Position numbers and translations under genes: made by a program. Below the pieces are notes generated by a model. That model was not told the origin of the DNA and ran no database searches. It saw only the letters and a list, made by a program, of their open reading frames with translations. From Zingiber officinale (Eukaryota > Streptophyta > Magnoliopsida > Zingiberales > Zingiberaceae), in contig NC_055987.1 of NCBI RefSeq assembly GCF_018446385.1, positions 85,183,418-85,247,417 on the forward strand: 64,000 bases of DNA, in the 5' to 3' direction. Of this stretch, positions 33,342 to 45,539 are shown piece after piece. Position 1 is the stretch's first letter; every line of letters begins with the position of its first letter.

Positions 33342-33791
33342 CTTGACATCCATCAGGAAGGTAAGGATTTCCATCGTAGCCATCTTTGCATATGCATATG
33401 TACCCTTTGGCCTTTGTTTCTTACATCCAAACAAGAGCTGTTTTGATAGACACATTATCTTTTGCAGCATCCTCACAGGATTGATTGGCGATTACCCATG
33501 TCATGATTATTGTAGCATTGTAAATAGTGAAATGTGAATGCGTAGACGATAGGTGAATATAATAATGAAGAGGATCAGGATTATACTCCAGTTGCCCTTC
33601 CTTCAATGAAATTTTGTTCACTACATAATCGTCTAGAAATAGAAGAGCTGGCGGATGAAAAGTCTCATTGCATGTTAGAGCAAAGTATTCATCTCGATAA
33701 CAACCTTGTTTTAACCCGAAGGGGAAGGAAATTGTAACATTTCCACATTTGGTTCGACAATCTTTGTCAGGAGTGAATGTAAAATTTTTAT
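33342..33791 (-). pseudogene. WAK-like exon 2: second ectodomain module with frame break
   Basis: Acceptor TTAACAG before the exon, donor CAAG/GTACT. CRTKCGNVTISFPFGLKQGC is a second GUB_WAK signature, and GYICICKDGYDGNPYLPDGC is a second EGF-like end. Between them about 50 nt read in the wrong frame, with TAA at 33421-33423; the alternative frame there contains two cysteines of the expected spacing. Confidence 0.8.
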
Positions 33792-33941
33792 CTGTTAACA
33801 CATGCACTCACGAATGATTAGCTAGCTCTAATATTTAAAAATTCTATATATAAAATGATATATCATTAATTTATTTAAGTTAATTAATTAGCATGCATAT
33901 TTTACAAGAGAATATATATAGAAGGGATTTAGAATCATCAC

Positions 33942-34941
33942 CTAGTTGACAGCCATTAGGTAGGTAGGGGTTGCCGACATGATTAAAAGAACATCGACAA
34001 ATGTAACCAACGGTGGTTGCATTCAAAAATGGTGCATCGTCAAATAGGACATCATGGCATTCACTTTTGTTACTACGACAAGCATAAGTGTCGCTACTCT
34101 TTATGGCCTCTTTGCACGTTGAATGGTCATTGAAGTACCAAGCGAGAGATGCCATCATTCCAGTTGTATTCCTATTGTTTATAAATCTTTCGTAGTCATC
34201 ATCATTAATGAAGTCATTGTTGTATATGATGGCTATGACGTTGGAGTTGTTATTGTTGATCATATGTTCCACATTCTCATTGAATCGAGTTAATTGAATA
34301 GCCCATGAAAGCTGGCTATATTTTGCACTATCCAAGTAAAAGCTACAATATGTACTGTTGAACATGTGTCCCCGCTCAATAGTTGATATATTGGCAGTGA
34401 AGCATATTGTAAAGCAATTCTCCACCGAACTATTGTTAACGAGATTAACAATATTAGCAATAACACTACAACCAACCACAAGCAAAATGTTGTTGCCTGG
34501 ATATCCATATCCATATCCGTATTCATATCCATCATATCCATATAGGCTTTCCCAATCAGCTAAACGTAAGCCATAAGAGAGAGACAAATTCTTAAGATTG
34601 ATCAATGTAGTGTTGATGAATTGTTCATCTGCATTCAATGTGACATATGGCGATTCAATGTTGACAAACCCTTCTTTTGAAAAATTTCTTATTTGGATAT
34701 TGCTATCTCCTAGAAGGAGTCTTGGAGAATCCGAGTCATGTGAACAAGTAAGATTAAATCCAACACCAAAAGAACAATTATTGCCAATGCCAAAAGGATA
34801 TTCAATTTGTATATCACCACATGTGTTGGGACAATCGGAAAGGAGAGTAAAATTTTTATTTTCCATTAGCCAACTTGTAGAACCCTCCAATATTGATATC
34901 AATAAGACAATTTGTAGCAGCAATATCCTAGTGACTTCCAT
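33942..34941 (-). CDS. WAK-like exon 1: signal peptide and first ectodomain module
   Basis: I chose the ATG at 34941 because MEVTRILLLQIVLLISILEG forms a clean signal peptide; an in-frame ATG lies eight codons upstream. CPNTCGDIQIEYPFGIG (from residue 37) is the GUB_WAK signature. The end, GYICRCSFNHVGNPYLPNGC, is an EGF-like tail. Donor CTAG/GTGATG. The middle has a Tyr/Gly stretch (DGYEYGYGYGYPG) and many N-glycosylation sites. Confidence 0.85.
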
Positions 34942-35102
34942 TTTATATATGTTCCTACAAATCAACTATCAATAAAAAAAATACATAATCAATAAAAAGA
35001 GTTCAATTATTATTGATAATATATATAGGTATGCATTACTTAAAAAACAACTACTCCAAGAAAAAGTAGGATAGTTCATGTATAAATAGACAATTTTTAT
35101 TT

Positions 35103-36175
<1,073 letters not shown>

Positions 36176-36180
36176 TATAT

Positions 36181-39144
36181 TGTAAAATACGGCATTCAAA
36201 TAATATTTAAATAATAAGGTTATTTGATAAATAATTTTATTGGAAATTTTAGAAATTTTTTTGGATTTAATCGGAGCCTATAGGGTGTATTTTGAGGGGA
36301 TAAAATATATGCTTTGGAAAAAGTCTATTTGGAATACCCGGAAGTGGGAGTTGATTGAGAAATGAATTTAGGGTTTGATTTTACAAGTCCCTAAGTTATA
36401 AAAGGGAAAATTCTCCCGACCCTATTGCTTCTCCCCGTCGCCGAATCCCTTCCCTTCTCATCACCTTGCGACGCTGCCACCGCCGCGTCTCCCTCTCCCT
36501 CTCGCGAGAGCCACTCCCTGCCGGCTCTCCTCTCGTGAGTTCCCAAAGAGCCACAGTCGCCTGCTCTTTGTCCCTCACTCTCGCCGGCCTTTTATCCTCG
36601 CACAAGCACCAGCCGAACCTCTCCTCCTCTCGCGTCGCCTCGGCCCCAGCCGCCGAGTTTCTTTTCCACTCTTCTCCTCACGGATTCCCGCAACCACATC
36701 TGGTGATCTCCTCCTCACGCGAGCAGCAAGCCGCCGACCCTCTCCTTGCCGAGGTATGCTCTAATTGATCTAGCAAGTTCTCTTTAATATGTTGGTATGA
36801 GGTTTGTGAGGTGAAGACTCGATGCTTGGGAGGAGTTTATGCGTTTGTCTACTGCCCGATTGATTGAAAGTGTCGTGACTCAAGTTTTCTTCGCCGTTCT
36901 TGCTCCGATCGAATTCTTTTTCAAGATTTTACAATGGATTTGGATGGTTACAAAAAAATGATTTAGTTCAGATTTGTCTTGATGATTTGAGTTAGGGTTC
37001 ATGTTTTGGTAACCTTGGTTAGTGCGATGGTGTTGGGCTTCCTTCTTGCATAGCCGAAAGATTTGGGACAGGAGGATGGTATTTGTTTTTCGCCTCATTT
37101 GATGATGCAATTGCTGCTTCACAGATTTAATGCGTTTCATGGTGCTCAACTGTTTTGGGTAAGTGGAGTTTGATTGCAAGGTGGCTCTGTTGTGTCTTGT
37201 TGATTCCAGCTTCTGGACAGAGATCTTTCTTCTATGATTCTGGTTCTTCCTTGCGAATTAGATTTCTTGACCGATTCAGTGGTTTTCCATTGATGCCTAT
37301 TGCTTCATTATATTCTTTAGAATTTTGTTGGATTTGAGATTGTAGATCGAATACAATGATGCCCTGTTTCTTCTTCATGAGTGGATTTGGGATTTGGTCA
37401 ATTTTGGTTAGTGTGTTTTGCTTGGAATTTATTCTATGGGGCCTTGGGTTCTATCGAGTTGGATATGGTTTTGGTAGTAGATCTATAGAATGAAGCGTGA
37501 ATTCAACTGTGGTTCCTGTATATTGTGATGGCTTCGGGATCCCTTTCTCTATGGCCAGATCAATGGATTTCCAAAGTTGAGATGGGTTTTGTTGTTCGAT
37601 ATTGCTGGAGTTTTCGATTTAGATAGTGTCGTTATGAAATTAGCTAAATTGTACATCACGTGATTTGCAGGACGTTGATTGAAGACGGTTGACACGATCT
37701 GCATATAAAGGCGGGTATTTCTTGCTTTATTTTCTTTTAGTATTTTGACCTTAGTGCATGAATCATTTTGGATAAGGATTGTTTACCTTGACTCCACTCT
37801 TATTTTTCTTGTGCTTGATACTTCCACGCAATCTTTGAGAAATTCGTTCCATATCTATACAGTCTCTTGTTGTTGTCCATGATCGAGCGTATACTAGATA
37901 CCTGTCAGTTGTATCGTTGTTTATTTATACGATATGAGCACGCCGGCTTCATATCGAGCATACTGCTTCCGCTTATATACGATGATTCGCTGCATTGTTC
38001 ACATCATGTCATTGCATGCACGCCGATCCCCGCCACCGAGAGAGTGGTAGCCGGAGTCGACGCTGTCTCGTCCGTGCCGCACCGCCACGCGTAGTGGTAG
38101 GCTGAGTTCATGCAGCAGAGACCCCTTTTGTGTATCTAGTTAGCTACTCAAGACTGTCCCATCCGGCCACCGTGGGAGTGGCGGCTTTGGGTACATGTTG
38201 TCGTTGATCCGCCTCTCACCATACGGGCTCGTGGTCGAGAGGTGGGCGGGGTGACCATCCGTGCATACCTGTTATTATACCCGCTTGCCCTCGTTGTTTA
38301 CTTATGTTGTCATTGTTTACTTATGCTGCTGTGGTATATTTATGTTGCCGTTGCTTCTTGCTGTTGTTCACTTATGCTGACATGCTGTCTTATGTTAAGA
38401 TATGCTCACGTTGTAGGTGGTTAAACCTTGGTTTAGAAATTGGAAATGTTTATATACCTTACCCATTACCTCTGTAGTTATGAGCAGTACTGTAGCAGAT
38501 TAGTACCATTTTTGACTTTCTGTATCTAGCCTAGGATACGGTTCCAGGTATGAACCTTTAACATGGTTTTAGTTTCGTATCTGCTATTCTCTTATGAGAC
38601 TGTATTCCTTTTGAGTATTCTTTATTGGTTGATTATGTTCATGCACTATCTCTTTCCTTACCCGCTGAGTTCCAATACTCACCACCCCGTAAAAATGGTT
38701 TTCTTTCGTCAGGTAACAGATAGATGAGTCATGGATGCTTGGAGAGATGCCGGCTGCCAGTCCTAGGTCCCGCGTCATATTCGAAAGTTGATTTTGGTTC
38801 TGTTTCTCTTTACTTGCATTTCGTATTCGTTGGATTTGGTGTTGTGAGAACTATGTTTTGACACTTCTTGTGTGGACTTGGTATTTGTGATGTTTTGATA
38901 ACTTTGAAATTTGTGGATTTTCTCTTCGTTTTCATTCCGCTGTGCTTATTTTATCTTTTGTCCAGCCGAGTAGGCTGAGTATATTAAACTGCGTGGTTGT
39001 GTTGTTTCCATTTTCTATGGTATGTATATTCCAGCCGAGTGTGGCTGATGTATATTTTGTATGTAGTAATGTTTCAGATTGTCTCCCGTATAGGAGAGAT
39101 GCTGTCGAAATTTCTTCGGACAGGGACTCCTCTGGGGCGTGACA
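36181..39144 (+). repeat. 5' LTR of the gag-only Gypsy element (2964 bp)
   Basis: TGTAAAATACGG to GGGGCGTGACA. Nearly identical to 40984-43912 except a 28-bp piece near 37530 missing from the other copy and the divergent block 37880-38425. Open frames in the GC-rich part (36466-36768) are not genes. Confidence 0.92.
37880..38425. repeat. LTR segment that differs sharply from its partner
   Basis: Compared with 42672-43205 it has dozens of 1-6 nt indels and substitutions, while both flanks are almost identical. Repetitive words TTACTTATGTTG and CTTATGCTG occur in it. Confidence 0.7.
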
Positions 39145-39150
39145 ATTTAG

Positions 39151-39162
39151 TGGTATCAGAGC
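39151..39162 (+). other. Primer-binding site (initiator tRNA-Met)
   Basis: TGGTATCAGAGC, six bases after the LTR. Confidence 0.9.
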
Positions 39163-39382
39163 CTGGTTCTAGTCAAATGTTGTGTTTTGTGTTTTGGAAT
39201 TTCAATCTTGTTTCGATTTATGATTTTCGGTGTTCCGATTGTTTTGTTTTCCCCTTTGTAATTTGATCCTTCGATGTGACTTTCGAGTTGTGGGACCAGG
39301 CAGCGGTAAGATATCTCCGAGCTATAGGATGTAAGTGGTCTACTGCTAAATCATTTCCCTTACCTACTTATTATTAACAGGA

Positions 39383-40880
39383 ATGGCACGAAAAGGGTCG
39401 ACTGCTATGCATCACCGTGGACAAGGTCGACCTCGAAAACAACCCACGGTATCGATGGGCCCCGAACTGCTGGCCAAGAGACGGAGTTTACAGGAAACCC
39501 GAACGAGTACCACCTGTGGTACCACACCTACTACTACCGAGTGGGTGATGGATGAGCCCGAATACCCTTATTGGCCAAGTCTGTAAAGATCGAACTACTC
39601 TGTTCCACGGGGTGCTGACCTTGGGCGGCTCGTAGTCGGTTCAAGAACTGGAGGCACATTTTGGTACATGAAGTGTACGGATGAAGAGAAGGTGGAGTTG
39701 GCGGCATACCATCTTCGTGATCAGGCCGTCACTTGGTGGGACATGCAGAAGTCGATCTTTGGGGAACGGCACGCCACGTGGTCGATGTACCGGGAGGCAT
39801 TTGAGAGAGTATTTTCCTGCTACATTTTGTCTAGCCCATCGTCAGAGTTTCAACCTCAAGCAGGGCGACCGCTCCGTGATGGAGTATAATGCGAATTCAG
39901 CAGATGGCTGAATTTTGTCCTCATCTGGTGGCTCAGGATTATGATCGGATGCATCAGTTTACTCAAGGACTTGCGGCGTACATACGACTCAAGATGTCAG
40001 GATTTCCAGGTAGTTCTTATCGGGAGGTGTTAGATCGGGCATTATTCATTGAGATGACTCAGCAGCAAGTGAACCTGGAGGAAAGTAATACTAAACAAGT
40101 GACACAGAAGAAGGAAAAAAGAGGCCAGAGCTCACAGGTTACCTCTGGAGGGTCCTCTCCACCTCAGAAGACAAGGCGAACCTCGGATGGGGGTTCCCAT
40201 TCCCCTCAGCGAGATTGGAAGAATGATAGTAGAGGGACCAGATGTTTCCAGTGCGGCTCGAAAAGTCACCTCAAACCCAATTGTCCATTGGACCACTCGA
40301 TATGCTTTTATTGTAAGCTTCCGGGACATGAGAGTCGGGATTGTACTCTGAAGGCTCAGTTGGAGACTACTAAAGTTACATCTCAGGGAGATCGACCCAC
40401 CCAGCCGTGGCAGCAGAGAGGACTTCAGAGGACTCGGAGTGATTCACGTCAACCGCGACCGCCAAGCTCCCAAGGGCAGATATATTATATCCAGAGCCAG
40501 GAGGATCCAGCGATACCAGCGACCACACAGTACTCTGCCGCAGAGTCTCCTCTTCGTGCATTTCAACCCCAGCCACAGTTTCAGTACCAGCATCAGCAGC
40601 CGGTTATCGCACCTCCGAATCCACCTCAGACTGTTCCAACGATACCACCACCGAGCTCAGATGTGGGGCATGCTCATGTAGTCACACGGGAAAAGGCGCA
40701 GCGGGCCGAGGGATCGACCTTCTGAGGTAAGGTCTCAGTTTATATTTTTATTGCACCCTTATTGATAGGTACGGGTAGTTTTTATCCAGTTATATTTATA
40801 GTATATTTGAGTAGAATCGGTAGACTACCTGCGCACCGAACACATGGATTAGTAGTGTTCTTACCATTCTTGATATTTGG
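39383..40880 (+). pseudogene. Gag with protease start, frameshifted
   Basis: It starts MARKGSTAMHHRGQGRPRKQ. TAA at 39584-39586; capsid motifs (KVELAAYHLRDQAVTWWDMQ) follow in the same frame, then two frameshifts near 39815 and 39890. The longest open part, 39889-40725, has the capsid end and knuckles CFQCGSKSHLKPNC and CFYCKLPGHESRDC, then a Pro/Gln-rich stretch. A TGA follows. The protease-like remnant has GTG in place of the DTG-type site. Similarity stops near 40880, the deletion breakpoint. Confidence 0.85.
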
Positions 40881-40968
40881 TTGGAGTAGCGTATGAGTAT
40901 GTTGCATGGTTGTTATCTTTGGATGAGGAATCCCTAAGTTGGGTAGTAAATTTGGAGACCAAATTTTT

Positions 40969-40983
40969 ATTAGTGGGGGAGAA
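40969..40983 (+). other. Polypurine tract
   Basis: TTAGTGGGGGAGAA before the 3' LTR, as at 60578-60592. Confidence 0.8.
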
Positions 40984-43912
40984 TGTAAAATACGGCACTC
41001 AAATAATATTTAAATAATAAGGTTATTTGATAAATAATTTTATTGGAAATTTTAAAATTTTTTAGAAATTTTTCTAGATTTAATCGGAGCCTATAGGGTG
41101 TATTTTGAGGGGATAAAATATAGGCTTTGGAAAAGGTCTGTTTGGAATACCCGGAAGTGGGAGTTGATTGAGAAATGAATTTAGGGTTTGATTTTACAAG
41201 TCCCTAAGTTATAAAAGGGAAAATTCTCCCGACCCTATTGCTTCTCCCCGTCGCCGAATCCCTTCCCTTCTCATCACCTTGCGACGCTGCCACCGCCGCG
41301 TCTCCCTCTCCCTCTCCCTCTCGCAAGAGCCACTCCCTGCCGGCTCTCCTCTCGTGAGTTCCCAAAGAGCCACAGCCGCCTGCTCTTTGTCCCTCACTCT
41401 CGCCGGCCTTTTATCCTCGCACAAGCACCAGCCGAACCTCTCCTCCTCTCGCGTCGCCTCGGCCCCAGCCGCCGAGTTTCTTTTCCACTCTTCTCCTCAC
41501 GGATTCCCGCAACCACATCTGGTGATCTCCTCACGCGAGCAGCAAGCCGCCGACCCTCTCCTTGCCGAGGTATGCTCTAATTGATCCAGCAAGTTCTCTT
41601 TAATATGTTGGTATGAGGTTTATGAGGTGATGACTCGATGCTTGGGAGGAGTTTATGCGTTTGTCTACTGCCCGATTGATTGAAAGTGTCGTGACTCAAG
41701 TTTTCTTCGCCGTTCTTGCTCCGATCGGATTCTTTTTCAAGATTTTACAATGGATTTGGATGGTTACAAAAAAATGATTTAGTTCAGATTTGTCTTGATG
41801 ATTTGAGTTAGGGTTCATGTTTTGGTAACCTTGGTTAGTGCGATGGTGTTGGGCTTCCTTCTTGCATAGCTGAAAGATTTGGGACAGGAGGATGGTATTT
41901 GTTTTTCGCCTCATTTGATGATGCAATTGCTACTTCACAGATTTAATGCGTTTCATGGTGCTCAACTGTTTTGGGTAAGTGGAGTTTGATTGCAAGGTGG
42001 CTCTGTTGTGTCTTGTTGATTCCAGCTTCTGGGCAGAGATCTTTCTTCTATGATTCTGGTTCTTCCTTACGAATTAGATTTCTTGACCGATTCAGTGGTT
42101 TTCCATTGATGCCTATTGCTTCATTATATTCTTTAGAATTTTGTTGGATTTGAGATTGTAGATCGAATACAATGATGCCCTGTTTCTTCTTCATGAGTGG
42201 ATTTGGGATTTGGTCAATTTTGGTTAGTGTGTTTTGCTTGGAATTTATTCTATGGGGCCTTGGGTTCTATCGAGTTGGATATGGTTTTGGTAGTAGATCT
42301 ATAGAATGAAGCGTGAATTCAACTATGGTTCCTGCTCTATGGCCAGATCAATGGATTTCCAAAGTTGAGATGGGTTTTGTTGTTCGATATTGCTGGAGTT
42401 TTCGGTTTAGATAGTGTCGTTATGAAATTAGCTAAATTGTACATCACGTGATTTGCAGGACGTTGATTGAAGACGGTTGACACGATCTGCATATAAAGGC
42501 GGGTATTTCTTGCTTTATTTTCTTTTAGTATTTTGACCTTAGTGCATGAATCATTTTGGATAAGGATTGTTTACCTTGACTCCACTCTTATTTTTCTTGT
42601 GCTTGATACTTCCACGCAATCTTTGAGAAATTCGTTCCATATCTATACAGTCTCTTGTTGTTGTCCATGATCAGTAGCAGATACTAGATACCCTGTTTGT
42701 ATGCTTTCGATCGCTGTTTATTTACGCATATATCGAGTACGCCGGCTTCACGAATATAGCATACCGCTCGCTATATATACGATGACCGCTGCATTGTTCA
42801 CATCACGTCATTGCACGCACGCCGATCCCCGCCACCGAGAGTGGTAGCCGGAGTTGATGCCGCTTGTCCCGGCCGCACTCGCCACGCGTGGTAGTGGTAG
42901 TGGAGTTGCGAGCGTAGGACCCCTTCAGCGGTATCTAGTTAGCTACTCAAGAATCGCTCATCCGGTCACCGTGGAGTGGCGGCCTGGGTGGTACAATTGT
43001 TATTGATCCGCCTCTCGACCACAGGTCATGGTGCCGAGAGGTGGGCGGGTGACCATCCGTGCATACGCGTTATTATTTACGCTGTCGTTGCTTACTTATG
43101 TTGTTATTGTTTACTTATGCTGTGGTATATTTATGTTGCCGCTGTTGCTTGTTCACTTATTTGACATCTGTCTTATGTTAAGATACGCCACGTTGAGGTG
43201 GTTAAACCTGGTTTAGAAATCGAAATGTTTATATACCTTACCCATTACCTCTGTAGTTATGAGCAGATTAGTACCATTTCTGACTTTCTGTATCTAGCCT
43301 AGGATACGGTTCCAGGTATGAACCTTTAACATGGTTTTAGTTTCGTATCTGCTATTCTCTTATGAGACTGTATTCCTTTTGGGTATTCTTTATTGGTTGA
43401 TTATATTCATGCACTATCTCTTTCCTTACCCGCTGAGTTCCAATACTCACCACCCCGTAAAAATGATTTTCTTTCGCCAGGTAACAGATAAATGAGTCAT
43501 GGATGCTTGGAGAGATGCCGGCTGCCAGTTCTAGGTCCCGCGTCATATTCGAAAGTTGATTTTGGTTCTGTTTCTCTTTACTTGCATTTCGTATTCGTTG
43601 GATTTGGTGTTGTGAGAACTATGTTTTGACACTTGTTGTGTGGACTTGGTATTTGTGATGTTTTGATAACTTTGAAATTTGTGGATTTTCTCTTCGTTTT
43701 CATTCCGCTGTGCTTATTTTATCTTTTGTCCAGCCGAGTAGGCTGAGTATATTAAACTGCGTGGTTGTGTTGTTTCCATTTTCTATGGTATGTATATTCC
43801 AGTCGAGTGTGGCTGATGTATATTTTGTATGTAGTAATGTTTCAGATTGTCTCCCGTACAGGAGAGATGCTGCCGAAATTTCTTCGGACAGGGACTCCTA
43901 TGGGGCGTGACA
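40984..43912 (+). repeat. 3' LTR of the gag-only Gypsy element (2929 bp)
   Basis: TGTAAAATACGG to GGGGCGTGACA, then TATAT. Confidence 0.92.
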
Positions 43913-43917
43913 TATAT

Positions 43918-45084
43918 AAAATGAATTTTATTGATTGGAATTTGTTTCAAGAGCTTGAAATAGTTTACAAGATGGTTTATTAGTTAAATTTGTAAGATAG
44001 TTGGAAATTAAATGAGATGTGCCGAGAACTTTATTTATGTGTACTAAACAGAATCTAGCTTAGAGTAAATAATATCGGTTAATTAAGACAGAGAAGCAAA
44101 GAGAAAATACTGACCTCTGTCAAATTTTGGTAGCCAAAACTGATCACTTGATTGATTAAAGCCTCTTTCTCCAACCAAAGCACAATCATCCCGTGGGATC
44201 TAGATTGTTTATATAGAGATCGAGAGAGTCTTGTACGTGCTCCATGGACTTAACATTGATCAAAGAATAAGGATAATGCATTTTTAATTTGAATTGAATA
44301 ATATATGTCAGCATGGACTTGACTCCAAGAGATTTGTGATCAGACCAATCACTATCGTTTCAGTTAAAGAAATTAAAACATAACTTGGTAGAAATTAATT
44401 TAATTCCTTTCTTAATTTTTCATTATATCATTATTTTAATCTTCTACTTGTTATTTATTTTATTTTAATTGTATACACGCCATGTACATACATATGTGAT
44501 GTGCATGAAATTTCAAGCATATATTTTTCATTTTTCTACCGGAGAATATAATTAATAGTTCGCTGTTATTCTGAAAGTCTTCTTCTGTAGCTTTGTCTGA
44601 ATCGTGAACTAATGCAATTTAGTAAATGTGATTAAAGTTAATTGTATATTGTAATATATTTAGAGTCACTGGATTCACAACTGTTGCTCCATCAACACGT
44701 TACAGATAGGACATATAAAGAGATCTTCTTCACGTCTTCCGTAGATTGGACGTCCAACTATAATTTAGAATATGTAATTAATTAGATGGAGGACCATATG
44801 ATTAATAATGAGGTATCTGTCAATTTTAGTTCTAAAATGTTCAAGGCTCCATGCCTCCTCTATTACAAATTATTGCCATTATAAAAAATAAGTCTTCTCC
44901 AAAAAAAAAAAAAAAAAAAAAAAAAAGGGTCTTCTGCTAAATCATAACTAAAAAATTAAAACTTCAACCATGGCCGTTGAAATTAAAAGGACCCAAGAAA
45001 TTAAACATGATAGAAACTTAATTGCAATCACTTTTATTTCCATCAAATAAAAATTGAAGTACTCCATGTAAGTTGATTTTCTGT
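43918..45084. other. AT-rich intergenic; weak hint of a minus-strand first exon
   Basis: On the minus strand CTCTATATAAACAATC (about 44200-44215) is followed within 25 bp by an ATG (44194) and a short frame, then a donor-like CAGAG/GTCAGT near 44118. I do not recognise the peptide. Otherwise no gene. A 26-base A-run lies at 44901-44926. Confidence 0.3.
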
Positions 45085-45475
45085 TGACTCTTCTACTCAT
45101 TATATCTATAAATACGAAAATAAATCCTCGATTTTCCCCTAAAAACCAAAGAATACTCATCTTCAATTTTTATTTCATTTTCCACATCTCTATTTAATTA
45201 ATTATTGTCATTTGATATATATATATATATATATAATAATTAAATAGAGATGTGGAAAATAAAATATAAATTGAAGATGCCCTTGAGGGCATGCAACGTT
45301 TTAAAAATCTCTCTCTCTATATACCCTTGAGCGTATGTAACATATCAACCCTCTCTCTATATCTCAAATGATAATAATTAATAGAGATGTGGAAAATGAA
45401 ATATAAATTGAAGATGACTATTCTTTTGTGGAAAATGAAGGATTTATTTTCATATTTAATGAGAAGAAGAGTCCT
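45085..45475. repeat. Large imperfect inverted repeat (fold-back or MITE-like)
   Basis: The left arm, about 45085-45201, pairs with about 45376-45475 (GACTCTTCTACTCATT against AATGAGAAGAAGAGTC, and TTTCCACATCTCTATT against AATAGAGATGTGGAAA). A second copy of the inner arm at 45238-45280 makes a tighter hairpin around a TA run (45214-45234). Two TATACCCTTGAG-like words lie in the loop. Confidence 0.75.
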
Positions 45476-45539
45476 GCGATAAAGACTCAAGAGTCAGGCA
45501 GAAGTTTTTATTTTCATACATATCAATAATATATATTAA

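Larger units (their letters stand above)
31364..34941 (-). pseudogene. WAK-like receptor kinase gene, four exons, probably broken
   Basis: Exons 34941-33942, 33791-33342, 32848-32699 and 32589-31364, all joined by phase-1 introns with GT-AG ends; together 2826 nt, a multiple of three. Order: signal peptide, GUB_WAK-type pectin-binding module with EGF-like end, a second such module, calcium-binding EGF, transmembrane segment, Ser/Thr kinase. WAK proteins link the cell wall to kinase signalling. A pair of opposite 1-nt shifts (about 33455 and 33406) puts a TAA at 33421-33423 in frame, so the product would be a secreted ectodomain of about 456 residues. Either a pseudogene or a consensus error; total frame is otherwise kept. 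Confidence 0.8.
36181..43912 (+). mobile_element. Gag-only Gypsy derivative (large pol deletion)
   Basis: LTRs at 36181-39144 and 40984-43912, perfect TATAT duplications (36176-36180, 43913-43917), PBS, a damaged gag with a protease start, then directly the 3' end of the internal region and the polypurine tract. RT, RNase H and integrase are absent. The internal region is only 1.8 kb against LTRs of 2.9 kb. Related to the element at 47850 by LTR ends, gag and PBS. Confidence 0.92.

Noticed and set aside
34290..34541. Small minus-strand protein in another frame of WAK-like exon 1
   Set aside because: Shadow of the exon; Asp/Met repeats come from the Tyr/Gly-coding repeat read out of frame.
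36466..36768. Ser/Pro-rich protein of 100 residues
   Set aside because: Lies in the GC-rich part of a Gypsy LTR and recurs at 41279-41584 in the partner LTR; composition only, no domain.
43765..43983. Hydrophobic membrane protein, envelope-like
   Set aside because: LTR end sequence that runs over the element border; T-rich DNA gives hydrophobic codons.
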